NCBI GenBank assembly: GCA_029261835.1
Contig: JAJDAO010000009.1
Span: 124,001-188,000 of the forward strand
Direction of reading: 5' to 3'
Source of the DNA: Deltaproteobacteria bacterium
GTDB taxonomy: Bacteria; Myxococcota_A; UBA9160; UBA4427
DNA: 64,000 nt
Position 1 is the first letter of the stretch. Every line of letters starts with the position of its first letter. The translations under genes and the position numbers were made by a program. Positions 35,088-43,907 of the stretch are shown piece after piece. Under the pieces are notes generated by a model. That model made no database searches, was not told the DNA's origin, and saw nothing but the letters and a program-made list of their open reading frames with translations.

Positions 35088-35821
35088 GTGAGTTCTCGCG
35101 CGGACTGCGGCTCGTCCTCAAGGCCTATCGCTGGCGGAAGATCGACCCGGTTCCCTGGACTCCGCTCAGCAAGCCGCTGGCGCAGTGCCGTGTGGCGCTC
35201 GTCTCGAGTGCGGGCTTCGTGTTACCCGAGCAGCAACCCTTTGACGAGACGGTGCGCGGCGGTGATCCCAGCTTTCGTGAGATTCCGAGTGAGACGCCCA
35301 CGTCGATCTTGGTCGACACGCATCGCAGCGAATCCTTCGATCATCGGGGCCTGTCGCGCGATGCGAATCTCGCCTTTCCCCTCGATCGGCTCCGTGAGCT
35401 GGCAGACTCTGGCCGAGTCGGCTCGGTGAATCACCGGCATCTCTCCTTCATGGGCTCGCTCACCGCCCCGGGCAGGCTCGTGCGCCGCACCGCACCAGAG
35501 GCACTCTCCGCCCTCGTGTCGGACGAGGTGGACGTCGCCCTCTTGGTGCCCGTCTGACCCATGTGCAACCAGGCCGTGAGCCTGGTCGCGGCAGAGCTCG
35601 AGCGCCGGGGTGTGGCGACGGTCACGTTGCAGCTTCTGCGGGAGGTCGCGGAGCGTGTACGACCGCCCCGCGCGCTCTTCGTTCCGTTTCCGCACGGCTA
35701 CCCCCTGCATGCGCCGGACGACCCGGAGCGCCAGCGCGCGGTGATCGAAGCGGCGCTTGCTCTGCTCGAGGACGAGTCGCTCACGCCCCCCGCGCTGGTC
35801 GACTACCAGCCATCGAGCTGA
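35075..35821 (+). CDS. GrdB-family selenoprotein (glycine/sarcosine/betaine/D-proline reductase B-like) with UGA-encoded selenocysteine
   Basis: A 248-residue protein if the in-frame TGA at 35555-35557 is read as selenocysteine (U161). Before it: WTPLSKPLAQCRVALVSSAG, FMGSLTAPGRL and DEVDVALLVPV; after it, in the same frame: PMCNQAVSLVAAELERRG, PPRALFVPFPHGYPL and AVIEAALALLED. Both halves match the short GrdB-like family found in deltaproteobacteria and relatives, in which a UPxC motif is expected; here it is U161-P-M-C164, a selenenyl-sulfide redox pair. A stem-loop at 35565-35589 fits a bacterial SECIS. Two ATGs compete (35075 and 35084). The protein is much shorter than clostridial GrdB and no GrdA/GrdC lies nearby, so it is probably not a glycine reductase; its substrate is unknown. 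Confidence 0.88.
35565..35589 (+). promoter_or_regulatory. Putative bacterial SECIS element in the selenoprotein mRNA
   Basis: Directly 3' of the UGA: ACCAGGC (35568-35574), loop CGTGA (35575-35579) and GCCTGGT (35580-35586) form a perfect 7-bp stem. It is extended by two more pairs (G65-C89, C66-G88) around one A/C mismatch. The apical loop begins 17 bases after the UGA and has G as its second base; these match the known bacterial SECIS rules (short loop, early G, UGA-to-loop distance of about 16-37 bases). Function is inferred. Confidence 0.7.
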
Positions 35822-35872
35822 GGGCCGAGCGCGAAGATGAAGAATCGCGAGCGGGAAGGCATTGATCAGGGC

Positions 35873-35888
35873 GCCCGGTGGGCCGGGC
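35873..35888. terminator. GC-rich hairpin between convergent genes
   Basis: GCCCGG (35873-35878), loop TGGG, CCGGGC (35883-35888). It lies between the selenoprotein stop and the convergent alcohol dehydrogenase stop. There is no U-tract, so an intrinsic terminator is uncertain. Confidence 0.25.
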
Positions 35889-35925
35889 GGCCTGTAGATC
35901 GCAGCCGGTAGGCACGCGCTTCCCG

Positions 35926-36981
35926 TCAGGGCTCGAGGACGACCTTGAGCACTCCGTCGCGTCGCTCGGCGAATAGCTCGTAACCCGCGATTGCTTCGCT
36001 GAGCGGCATGCGGTGGGTGACGAGCTGAGCCGGGTCGAGCCGTCCGCTCTCGATCAGCGGCATCAGCTGCGGCACGTGGCGCTGCGGATTCACGAGGCCG
36101 CCTCGCAGGCTGAGGTTCTTCATCAGGAAGAGCGCCCAGGGGAGGTCGACGTTGGCAATGATCACACCCGCCACGGCGATCACGCCGCCGGGCCTCAGGT
36201 AGAGAGCGGCCTGGGAGACCAGCTCCGTCCGTCCCACAGCCTCGATCACGGAAGCCGCCCCTTCGCCGTCGGTGATCTGGAGAATGCGCTCCAGCACATT
36301 CTCCTTTTCGGGGTGGATCGTCTCGCAGCCGAGCTGCCGTGCGTGAGCGAGTCGCGCCTCGTCGAGGTCGACGGCGATCACCACCGCGGCACCGCGGATA
36401 AACGCGAGCTGTTGAACGAGGCTCCCCACCGGCCCGCAACCGAAGACGACGACGTGATCGCCCGGCGCGACTTCAGCGAATTCGGTCGCCATGTTCGCGG
36501 TCGGTAGAATGTCCGTGAGGAAGAGCGCCTGCTCATCGCTCACACCGTCCGGAATCTGGAAGACGTTGCTGTCCGCGAAGGGGATGCGAACTACCTCGGC
36601 CTGGCCGCCCGGGAAGGCGCTCGAGAAGCCGAAGATATTGCTGCGCGTGCCTCCGGCTGTGGTGACCGAGCAGCCGCTGTGCAGCCCACGCCGGCAACGC
36701 GAGCAGCTGCCGCAGCCGATGGTGCAGGAGACGAGCGCACGATCGCCTGGCCCGACTGTCGTCACCGCCTCGCCGACCTGCTCGATTATGCCGACGAACT
36801 CATGCCCGACGGCGAAGCCTTGCTCTGCCGCTGGGAGACCGCCATCCCAGAGGTGTAGGTCCGAGCCGCAAATGGTCGTGTGCGTGACGCGCAGAATCGC
36901 GTCAGACGGCGATTCGAGCTTCGGCTCGTTTATGCTCTCCAAGCGAAAGTCGTGAGGGCCGTGAAAGATGACTGCCTGCAT
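35926..36981 (-). CDS. Zinc-dependent alcohol dehydrogenase family protein
   Basis: A 351-residue medium-chain dehydrogenase. Catalytic zinc ligands lie in TTICGSDLHLWDGG and VGHEFVG; the structural zinc site is the four-cysteine lobe CTIGCGSCSRCRRGLHSGC. The Rossmann motif is VVVFGCGPVGSLVQQLA, and VDLDEARLAHARQLG after it has Asp at the position favouring NAD over NADP. The substrate is not evident. The start region is preceded by an unusual 47-base polypurine tract (minus strand) that also supplies the ribosome-binding site. Confidence 0.93.
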   Translation of the reverse strand: MQAVIFHGPHDFRLESINEPKLESPSDAILRVTHTTICGSDLHLWDGGLPAAEQGFAVGHEFVGIIEQVGEAVTTVGPGDRALVSCTIGCGSCSRCRRGLHSGCSVTTAGGTRSNIFGFSSAFPGGQAEVVRIPFADSNVFQIPDGVSDEQALFLTDILPTANMATEFAEVAPGDHVVVFGCGPVGSLVQQLAFIRGAAVVIAVDLDEARLAHARQLGCETIHPEKENVLERILQITDGEGAASVIEAVGRTELVSQAALYLRPGGVIAVAGVIIANVDLPWALFLMKNLSLRGGLVNPQRHVPQLMPLIESGRLDPAQLVTHRMPLSEAIAGYELFAERRDGVLKVVLEP

Positions 36982-36983
36982 GA

Positions 36984-37030
36984 TTCTCTCTTCTCTCTTC
37001 TTTTCTTTCTATTCTCTTCTTCTTCTCTTC
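36984..37030. repeat. Polypyrimidine/polypurine tract upstream of the alcohol dehydrogenase
   Basis: On the plus strand 46 of 47 bases are C or T (single A at 37011), built from irregular TTCTC/TTCTT units. Read on the gene's strand it is an A/G-only leader ending three bases before the ATG. This is unlike the GC-rich surroundings. Confidence 0.85.
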
Positions 37031-37178
37031 GTTCTGCTCCGCTGCCCGCAGCGGGTGGGCGTCGCGAGATTGTAGTAGTCCGTCGGTTTCGGGCCAATCA
37101 TCTCGGCCACTGCGTTCGGCATGATCGGGGAGCTGGAAAAGGTCGCCGCTGGGCTCTTGGCGACGTGCTGGCCGCTGA

Positions 37179-38795
37179 TCAGTGTCTCCGCTTCCAAATC
37201 AGGATCTTGTTCTCCCCTTCAGGAGCCGAGTCGGGCTGCGGCAGGCGGTCCAGCCGATCTCGCACACTCGCTTGATCGGCGAGATCCAAGGGAAGCGTCC
37301 CTTCGAATCTGTATTGCGTCGCGATCAGACGGTTCACTCGCTGCAGGAACCCGTCGTCTGTCTGCGCGTCCCACAGCAATGATTCTGGCAGGTCCACGTA
37401 CAAGACGAGCTCCGGAACATTCTCGCGAAGGTCCTGCAAGAGCATCTGTCTGAACTCGGCCTGCCGCGGGTAGCCCGCGAGCAGCGGATAGAGCATCGGA
37501 AAGCGCGTGGCGCTCTGCCGCTCGGCCAGAAGCAGAATCTGTGGCTCGCTACCAAAGATGAACACCCGGTCGTCGGGCTCCGACCGACGTGCGATGTACT
37601 GGGCCAGCAACTCCGATTCCGGAAACGGGTTCGGGCCGTACGCCAGGCGGCCGATATCGAAGGCCGATTCTCCGAAGAAGTACTCCGAGTGGCTGATCAG
37701 TGGCCAGGCGATCAATGCCGCCGCGACTACGAGACGGACTCGTCTCTTCGAACCTGCGCCGACTTGCTCGAGCGTCAGGGAGATGCCGAGCCCTGACGCC
37801 AGCGCCAGCGGCGGCACGAGCTGCGCATAGTAGTGTAGATAGCCGAAGCCAGGCACCACACCCGGTAACGAGAGGGCCAGGAAGAGCAGCGGAAGCATTG
37901 GCCGGCGGTTCCTGTTGATCAAGGGAATCGCGATCGCCGCAGCCATGAAGAGCAGCGCCGGGCCGTTGCCAGAGAAGAGGTGCGCCAATGTCGGCAGCAG
38001 CTCCACGGTGCCGGCCAGGAGATCACGTTCCTTGCCGTAGAAGTAGCCGTGCTCGAAGGACCAATACCAGAACTCACCGATCACCTGACGGAAGTGGAAG
38101 ACGATGGCTGCGGATACCAGCAGGCCACCGCCGAGCCAGGCGGCGGCATCGCGCAGACGCCTCCTGCAATCTGGGTGCTCGCCCCGCCGGATGAGAAAGA
38201 GCAGTGGGAAGACGAATAGCAACGAGAAGAACGCCACCTGCTTGGTCCAGCAGGCGAGGGCGGCCAGCGAGCCGGCCAGAAGAAGCAGGTACGTCTTCTC
38301 CCGTGCCAGCCCGCGCAGCGTCAGAACCAGGCTGGCCATGATCGGCAGCAGCATGAACATTTCGGTCGAGGCGGTGTAGCCCTGCACGAATGGACTTGCG
38401 CTGAGGATCGCGTAGCAGAGCGCGCTCCAGCGCGCGTTCGCGCGTTCTCCCGACAGATCGCGCGCGGCAAGGTAGACGAGAATCAGCGTTATGAAGTTGT
38501 AGCCGTGTAGGAACAGGTGAATGCCCACGCTCGTCGGCGGGAGCATCGCCAGTATCAGAGCGTAGAGGTAGAAGACGACCGGCGGCTTGTGATCCAGAAG
38601 ATCGCGATAGGGCAGCTTGCCGTTCAGTATCTCTCTTCCGATGTAGCCGAAGGCGCCCTCATCGCGGTTGAGCGGCATGTCGAGATACTGCACGCGAAAC
38701 GCGACATAGAGCGCGATCAGCGCGAGCCAGAACAACAGGTTCTGCCGACCTGCAGGCGTATCGAGCCTTGCGAGTGAGCGGAGCCGTGCGATCAA
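37179..38795 (-). CDS. GT39-type membrane glycosyltransferase (ArnT/PMT-like)
   Basis: A 538-residue GT-C fold membrane protein with about ten hydrophobic helices. The first extracytoplasmic loop has the DE motif (MPLNRDEGAFGYIGREIL) followed by LPYRDLLDHKPP, which is standard for the GT39/PMT_2 family using lipid-phosphate sugar donors. The C-terminal soluble part (from about residue 405, EPDDRVFIFGSEPQILLLA) is also typical. It would transfer a sugar to an envelope lipid, glycan or protein on the periplasmic side; the acceptor is unknown. No other cell-surface glycan genes are adjacent. Confidence 0.85.
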   Translation of the reverse strand: MIARLRSLARLDTPAGRQNLLFWLALIALYVAFRVQYLDMPLNRDEGAFGYIGREILNGKLPYRDLLDHKPPVVFYLYALILAMLPPTSVGIHLFLHGYNFITLILVYLAARDLSGERANARWSALCYAILSASPFVQGYTASTEMFMLLPIMASLVLTLRGLAREKTYLLLLAGSLAALACWTKQVAFFSLLFVFPLLFLIRRGEHPDCRRRLRDAAAWLGGGLLVSAAIVFHFRQVIGEFWYWSFEHGYFYGKERDLLAGTVELLPTLAHLFSGNGPALLFMAAAIAIPLINRNRRPMLPLLFLALSLPGVVPGFGYLHYYAQLVPPLALASGLGISLTLEQVGAGSKRRVRLVVAAALIAWPLISHSEYFFGESAFDIGRLAYGPNPFPESELLAQYIARRSEPDDRVFIFGSEPQILLLAERQSATRFPMLYPLLAGYPRQAEFRQMLLQDLRENVPELVLYVDLPESLLWDAQTDDGFLQRVNRLIATQYRFEGTLPLDLADQASVRDRLDRLPQPDSAPEGENKILIWKRRH

Positions 38796-39065
38796 GCGGG
38801 CGCCTCCTGCTTGCTGCTGCGAGCGGGCACCGCGGAGTCGGCTTCGACTGCGATCCTGTCATCGATCCACGCTGCCACGCGAGCCACCCTCCTGCGCCCG
38901 GGTCCAGCAGCAGCCTACACGACGTCGATCGTCCGCACAGCATTCGAAACCACGCGCGCGGTCCAGCAGCACACTCGGTATTCGCTGGCCCCAGAGGGTG
39001 CGGGCAGCGATGATGCGCGGCCGGATGAAGAGGCTTCGCGGCAGGCCGGGTGGACTCCCAGCTCG

Positions 39066-39614
39066 CTAGTGGAATGCCATGTGGCGCGCGTAGTCCTCAG
39101 ACAGGATGCGCGTGACCATGGCGGCCGTCCGCGCGTAGTCCCGCGTGCTTCTCCAGTCGGTGTCGAAGCCAAGATGTTGCTCGATCGCAATGGCGCGGCC
39201 GCGGTGGCGAGTGAAGCGGACGATCTCCCGCCACTGGCGTTGCTCCTCGAGCGAGGCGATCTCGCGGATCCAGTCCTTCATCTCGCGCAGTGCTTCGGGC
39301 TCGAGGGCTGTTCTCAGATCGTCATCGAGAAAGCTCGCCTCCGCGCCTTCCTCGACCGTCGGTGCCATGTGGCTCAGGTCTTCAGCCAGCCTCGAGCAGA
39401 CTTCACACGCAACGTAGCCGGGGCTGGCGTGAGCGGCTCGTCGATCCTTCCAGGCGCGGTGTCTGCGCTCTACCACACGTCTTGCCCGGCCCCAGGCATC
39501 CTCGGCTGCGTGCTCCCGGATCTCGCACTCGCAGAGTGCCAGCAGCGCGTCGGGCTCGCCATCGAAGCATTCCGGGTGCTCACACATCCAAAGCCAAACG
39601 TCTTTGCGTGTCAT
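39066..39614 (-). CDS. Hypothetical Cys/His-containing helical protein
   Basis: A 182-residue soluble protein I do not recognise. It is rich in charged residues and predicted mostly helical. Cysteines occur as MCEHPECFDG and LALCECEIREH near the N terminus and VACEVCSRLAEDLSHM near residue 75, with nearby histidines (ERRHRAWKDRRAAH), which could make one or two metal sites. The C-terminal half has EIVRFTRHRGRAIAIEQHLG. I chose the ATG at 39614 (MTRKDVWLWMCEH); the frame remains open to 39683. Neighbours are an unrelated glycosyltransferase and an acyltransferase. Confidence 0.55.
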   Translation of the reverse strand: MTRKDVWLWMCEHPECFDGEPDALLALCECEIREHAAEDAWGRARRVVERRHRAWKDRRAAHASPGYVACEVCSRLAEDLSHMAPTVEEGAEASFLDDDLRTALEPEALREMKDWIREIASLEEQRQWREIVRFTRHRGRAIAIEQHLGFDTDWRSTRDYARTAAMVTRILSEDYARHMAFH

Positions 39615-39946
39615 GACGCTTCTCCCCAGGGCGACCGATCGACTGTGCGCGGTATCTCGGCGAAAGCGATCAGCGCCCGACATGGAGGCCCGTGGTGCGG
39701 CGCCGGGGAGCGGAGGGCGGCAGTGCAGGCTCGGGGCTCGAGTGCTCAGAGACAGCAGTCGCGGCCGTGGCGGGAGATGCTACATCCGGTGGCCTCGCCG
39801 ACTTGCTGCAATGTACCGCGGATCACGTCATCGCGCGCGTCTGCGGTCCGCTCGATCCGTCAAGCGGATCCATCAACGGGCTGTCGACCGGGGTCCGTTC
39901 TCTCGTGTGCTTCCGCGGCGCCGGCTGGAGGCGTCTTCGGGTGGGC
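39615..39946. other. Intergenic region without a recognised gene
   Basis: About 330 bp between the hypothetical gene and the stop of the WS/DGAT gene, both minus strand. I see no family match, RNA or repeat. It should contain the promoter for the hypothetical gene. Confidence 0.5.
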
Positions 39947-41404
39947 TCAGCTGCCTCTGGCCTCGATCGGGAGTTCGAGCACGTCAGCACCCTCGGGATG
40001 GATGCCGGCGGCGAGGCTCAGTTCGAGAAAGGCCTTCTCGATCTGAGTTCGGAAGGTTCGGAGGTCGGGAATGAGCTCGTAGTCGGCGTTGAATCCCCAG
40101 CAGAGCTGGCCGTCGTAGCTGAAGAGCGCCACGCCGAGCCCGGTTCCCTCGAGCAGCGGTACCTGGGGGTAGGAGGCGAGCAAGCGGGAGCCGAGCATGT
40201 AGAGCGGTACCTGCGGGCCCGGGACGTTCGTCACGATCATATTGATCGGGCCGGACGCCGCCTGTGCACCGAGGGACATCAAGATTCCCGGCGTCCATTC
40301 GGCGGCCTTCATGATCATCTCGACGCCGAGTGCCTGCTGAGAGTCCTTGAGCTCCCGTGTCACGCGGCGAATCACCTCGAGCCGCTTCAGTGGATCGGGC
40401 TCGTTCACCGGCAGGCGCACGATCCAGGAGGAGACGCGGTTGCCGAGCCTGCCGCGCTCCTCTTCCCGGCGCACGCTGACCGGAGCCGACACGCGGAAGT
40501 CGATGCCCTCGGGTCGCATGCGCCGCCGGATCAGGAATTCGCGTACCGCCCCAGCCACGATCGTGAGGACCACGTCGTTGACCGTGCACTTGAGCGCGCG
40601 GCGCACGGCCTTGACCGACTTCAGCGGCATGTTGAGCCAATCGAAGCGGCGGTGGGGGCCGAGGCTGCCGTTGATTGGAGTCTCGGACGAGGCATGCACG
40701 GCCCAGCCCATCAGCTCCCTCAGTGCGCGCAGGCGGATCGTGAGCTCGTGACGCATGTCCTGCGTCTCACTGCGAAAGTGTCGGAAGCTGCGGATCATCT
40801 GCAGGGGCAGGGTGAGCTGACGGACGATCTCGTCCCGCGTCAGCTGGAGTGCGCTGGGAGTCGGACGCGGGATGTAGACCGCCGCCTCCTCCTGCGGGCG
40901 GTCGGCGGGATCCAGGGACATCAAGATATGCGCGAGATCCACGCCCGAAGCGCCGTCGATCATGCAGTGGTGCAGCTTGGTGATCATCGCGAAGCGATCG
41001 CCCTCGAGCCCTTCCACTACCCACGACTCCCAGAGCGGACGGGCACGGTCGAGCTGGTGGGACATGATGCGAGCGCAGAGCGCCTTGAGCTGCTCTTCGT
41101 TGCCGGGGCGCGGCAGAGAAGAATGGCGGATGTGGTAGTCGAGGTTGAAGTCGCGATCGTCCACCCAGACCGGGTGGTTCTGGAATGGGATCCAAGCGAG
41201 CTTCTGCCGGTAGCGGGGGATGCGGTGGAGGTTGGCCTCCGTGGCGTTTCGGATGGTGTCGATGTCGATCCCGCCATTGGGGGTCCTGAGCGGGCCCGCT
41301 TCGTAGATCAGCGTGGCGGCCACGTGCATCGGAACGCTGGGCGTTTCGAAGATCAGGAATGACGAGTCCTGGGCCGAGAGCCGCTCATAGTTGTATCTCG
41401 TCAT
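39947..41404 (-). CDS. Wax ester synthase/diacylglycerol acyltransferase (WS/DGAT) family protein
   Basis: A 485-residue O-acyltransferase that esterifies fatty alcohol or diacylglycerol with acyl-CoA to make storage lipid. The N terminus RLSAQDSSFLIFETPSVPMH is family-typical. The catalytic HHxxxDG motif is at His145-His146-x3-Asp150 (LHHCMIDGASG). Further conserved pieces are MPLKSVKAVRRALKCTVND and MIVTNVPGPQVPLYMLG. Length is normal. Together with the acyl-CoA dehydrogenases it indicates active acyl-CoA metabolism. It is divergent from the TonB receptor gene. Confidence 0.93.
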   Translation of the reverse strand: MTRYNYERLSAQDSSFLIFETPSVPMHVAATLIYEAGPLRTPNGGIDIDTIRNATEANLHRIPRYRQKLAWIPFQNHPVWVDDRDFNLDYHIRHSSLPRPGNEEQLKALCARIMSHQLDRARPLWESWVVEGLEGDRFAMITKLHHCMIDGASGVDLAHILMSLDPADRPQEEAAVYIPRPTPSALQLTRDEIVRQLTLPLQMIRSFRHFRSETQDMRHELTIRLRALRELMGWAVHASSETPINGSLGPHRRFDWLNMPLKSVKAVRRALKCTVNDVVLTIVAGAVREFLIRRRMRPEGIDFRVSAPVSVRREEERGRLGNRVSSWIVRLPVNEPDPLKRLEVIRRVTRELKDSQQALGVEMIMKAAEWTPGILMSLGAQAASGPINMIVTNVPGPQVPLYMLGSRLLASYPQVPLLEGTGLGVALFSYDGQLCWGFNADYELIPDLRTFRTQIEKAFLELSLAAGIHPEGADVLELPIEARGS

Positions 41405-41534
41405 CGCTCCTCGCTCCGTCCGGCTGACCTCGGGTGACGTATCAGAATAGCGTGTTGCGAGCCGTCACAGGTGGGTGCTGTGGGGCGTCGCGCCGGATTG
41501 GTGCGTTCACTGCGCCGTCGGGCCGCCCGAGCGG

Positions 41535-41560
41535 TCGTGGGTGTGGGTGTGGGCGTGCGG
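41535..41560 (+). repeat. GTGGGT hexamer tandem repeat (G-rich)
   Basis: Four imperfect six-base units (GTGGGT, GTGGGT, GTGGGC, GTGCGG) upstream of the TonB-dependent receptor gene. The three GGG runs with short loops could stack, but a complete four-run quadruplex is not present. Confidence 0.45.
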
Positions 41561-41695
41561 CCGCGGCCGATTCCCTGGCGCCGGCGCGCCTCCTGGCGTA
41601 GGGGGCACATAGTGCCGCCCGCCGCCGCCGAGCGGCTATTATCGCCCGGCCGCCGCCGCCGGTCGGTGCCCTATCTACCAGACGAACTTCCAGAG

Positions 41696-43828
41696 ATGAT
41701 GCCCAGATTGCGCCTGCTCCCACTCGCCTCGCTGTGGTTCACCCTGTCGCTCGCGGTGCCGCCCACGTTGGCAGCCGCGGATGGCGGACCGCTCGAGGAG
41801 GTCGTCGTCACCGCGCCGCGTCTCGAGAAGAAGGCGCTGCAGGTGCCGGGTGCGGTCGGCGTCGTCGGTCGCGACGAGATCCAGCGGGCACGCCAGCAGC
41901 TCACGCTGGGTGAATCGCTGGCTGGGATCCCCGGCGTCTTTACCCAGAACCGCGGGAACTTCGCGCAAGATCTCAGGATTTCCATTCGCGGCTTCGGCGC
42001 GCGCGCCGCCTTCGGCATCCGCGGCATCAAGTTGCTGGTCGACGGCATTCCCCTCACGCTGCCCGATGGGCAGGGCCAGGTAGACAGCCTCCAGCTTGCC
42101 AGTGCGGGTCGTATCGAGGTACTGCGGGGGCCGGCGGCGTCGCTCTACGGCAGCGCGGCCGGCGGCGTGATTCGCATCGAGAGCGAAGAGGCGCCGTCTC
42201 GGCCCTTCGTGCAGGCCCGCTCCGCCTTTGGAAGTCACGGCTATCGCAGCTACGACGTCAAGAGTGCGGGCCGGCGCGGCCCGCTGAGCTATCTGGTCGG
42301 CCTCTCACGCCTGGAGACGGACGGCTACCGCGAGTACAGCCGCATGGAAAGCTCCCTGGCGAACGCCCGGCTTCGCTGGGATGTCGACGACCGCTCGGAT
42401 CTGACGGCCCTGCTGAGCTTCGTCTACTCGCCGCTGGCGCAAGATCCCGGAGGTCTCAAGAGCGCCGAGGTCGAGCAGGATCGCCGACAAGCCGCGCCGC
42501 GCAACCCGCTCTACCAGGCCGGGGAACGCGTGAACCAGTTCAGCAGCGGTGTTCGCTATCGGCGGACCTTTGGCGAGAAGCACGAGCTGGAGGGCTTCGC
42601 CCATTTCGCCTGGCGCGATTTCCGGAATCGGCTGCCGTTCGAGAATGGCGGCACCATCAACGTCGGCGACAAGATCATCGGTGTCAACGGTGGCAGCGTG
42701 GCCTACGAACGCCTCTTCGCCGGAATGGGGATGCAGCAGAGCTTCGCCGGCGAGGTCTTCGGCCTGCCCAGCCGCCTGCTGGTCGGCTTCGATCTCGACG
42801 CGCAGCGAGACGATCGCACGCGACGCAACAATCATCAGGGCGGGTTGGGCGGCTTGACGCTGGACCAGCGCGAAGAGGTGACGAGTGTCCGTGTCTTCGC
42901 GCAGGAGGAGCTGCGCCTTCGCGACGATCTCGAGCTCACGTTCTCGCTCGGTTTCGACGCCATCGGCTATCGGGCGCGCGACCACTTCTCGGCCGACGGA
43001 CTCGACGACTCGGGCGAGCGCTGGTTCGACGAACTCAGCCCCATGCTGGGACTGCACTGGAGCCCCGCGCAGCTCGTGAACCTCTACGCGCGTCTGTCCA
43101 CCTCCTTCGAGCCTCCGACCACCACGGAGCTCGCCAACCCCAGCGGTGCGGGCGGCTTCAACGGAAGCGTCGATCCGCAGCGCGCCGTCAACTACGAGGC
43201 CGGAATCAAGGGGTTGCTTCCGGGCCGCTTGCGCTACGAGCTCGCCGGCTACTACATCCGGATGCGAAACGAGCTCGTCTCGTTCGAGCAAGCCGGCATG
43301 CCCGGGCGCTCGTTCTACCGAAACGCAAATCGGTCGAATCGCATCGGCGTCGAGACGGCGCTCAGTCATCAGCCGATCGAAGGGCTGACGGCGTCCATCG
43401 CATACACCTATTCGCGGGCTGAGTTCGAGCGCTACCGCACAGACACTGCAAACTACGACGGGAATCGCATTCCCGGTGTGCCGGAGCACCATGTCAACAC
43501 CGGGATTCGCTACCGCCACGCTTGCGGATTGTTCGGCGAGTTCGATCTTCGCTACGTGGGCGCTCTCTTTGCCGATGATGCGAACGAGGTGGAGAGCGAG
43601 TCGCATGTTGTCGCAGATCTGCGCGTGGGCTACGAGGGACGCTTCGGTCAGTGGGGCGTCGCGCCCTACGTGGGAATCAACAATCTCTTCGACGCCGAGT
43701 ACATCGACAACGTTCGCTTGAATGCCAAGTTCGGGCGGTACTTCGAACCCGCTCCGCGCCTCGAGGCCTACGGCGGTCTAGCGGTGACCTACCATTTCGA
43801 GGGCCTTGATCCCACGGATTCGCGTTAG
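41696..43828 (+). CDS. TonB-dependent outer-membrane receptor
   Basis: A 710-residue outer-membrane receptor for energised uptake (siderophore, metal complex, vitamin or similar). It has a signal peptide (LPLASLWFTLSLAVPPTLAAAD) and a TonB-box-like segment EEVVVTAPRLE. The plug domain spans about residues 45-160, with ISIRGFGARAAFGIRG and GRIEVLRGPAASLYGSAAGG. A 22-strand-type barrel follows, ending RYFEPAPRLEAYGGLAVTYHF. The ligand is unknown; the FecA-like plug wording (GIKLLVDGIPLTLPDGQGQ) suggests a ferric complex, by analogy only. Two adjacent ATGs (41696 and 41699) could start it; no strong ribosome-binding site is seen and I saw no cobalamin riboswitch upstream. Confidence 0.92.
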   Translation: MMPRLRLLPLASLWFTLSLAVPPTLAAADGGPLEEVVVTAPRLEKKALQVPGAVGVVGRDEIQRARQQLTLGESLAGIPGVFTQNRGNFAQDLRISIRGFGARAAFGIRGIKLLVDGIPLTLPDGQGQVDSLQLASAGRIEVLRGPAASLYGSAAGGVIRIESEEAPSRPFVQARSAFGSHGYRSYDVKSAGRRGPLSYLVGLSRLETDGYREYSRMESSLANARLRWDVDDRSDLTALLSFVYSPLAQDPGGLKSAEVEQDRRQAAPRNPLYQAGERVNQFSSGVRYRRTFGEKHELEGFAHFAWRDFRNRLPFENGGTINVGDKIIGVNGGSVAYERLFAGMGMQQSFAGEVFGLPSRLLVGFDLDAQRDDRTRRNNHQGGLGGLTLDQREEVTSVRVFAQEELRLRDDLELTFSLGFDAIGYRARDHFSADGLDDSGERWFDELSPMLGLHWSPAQLVNLYARLSTSFEPPTTTELANPSGAGGFNGSVDPQRAVNYEAGIKGLLPGRLRYELAGYYIRMRNELVSFEQAGMPGRSFYRNANRSNRIGVETALSHQPIEGLTASIAYTYSRAEFERYRTDTANYDGNRIPGVPEHHVNTGIRYRHACGLFGEFDLRYVGALFADDANEVESESHVVADLRVGYEGRFGQWGVAPYVGINNLFDAEYIDNVRLNAKFGRYFEPAPRLEAYGGLAVTYHFEGLDPTDSR

Positions 43829-43907
43829 CGGCCGGCAGCGGGGGCGTCGTGACCACGTGATCTTCGACCTCTGAGGCATACATCCAGATCGGACGGGGAG
43901 TAATCGA

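Noticed and set aside
35555..35557. TGA as a genuine stop splitting two small genes (35075-35557 and 35561-35821)
   Set aside because: The second piece has no ribosome-binding site, is in the same frame, and is the missing second half of the same family, with a Sec-type UxxC motif and a stem-loop.
35222..36439. 405-codon minus-strand open frame covering the selenoprotein and part of the alcohol dehydrogenase
   Set aside because: Out of frame with the dehydrogenase and antisense to the selenoprotein; low-complexity Arg-rich translation.
36982..37178. CRISPR-like or tandem repeat suggested by the TTCTC units
   Set aside because: The units are irregular, there are no spacers, and the tract is simply a polypyrimidine run.
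39692..41362. 556-codon open frame on the plus strand opposite the WS/DGAT gene
   Set aside because: Antisense of a clear acyltransferase; composition is His/Arg/Glu-rich noise with no domain.
41405..41695. Cobalamin or other riboswitch upstream of the TonB-dependent receptor
   Set aside because: No B12-box-like conserved core was found; only a G-rich hexamer repeat is present.
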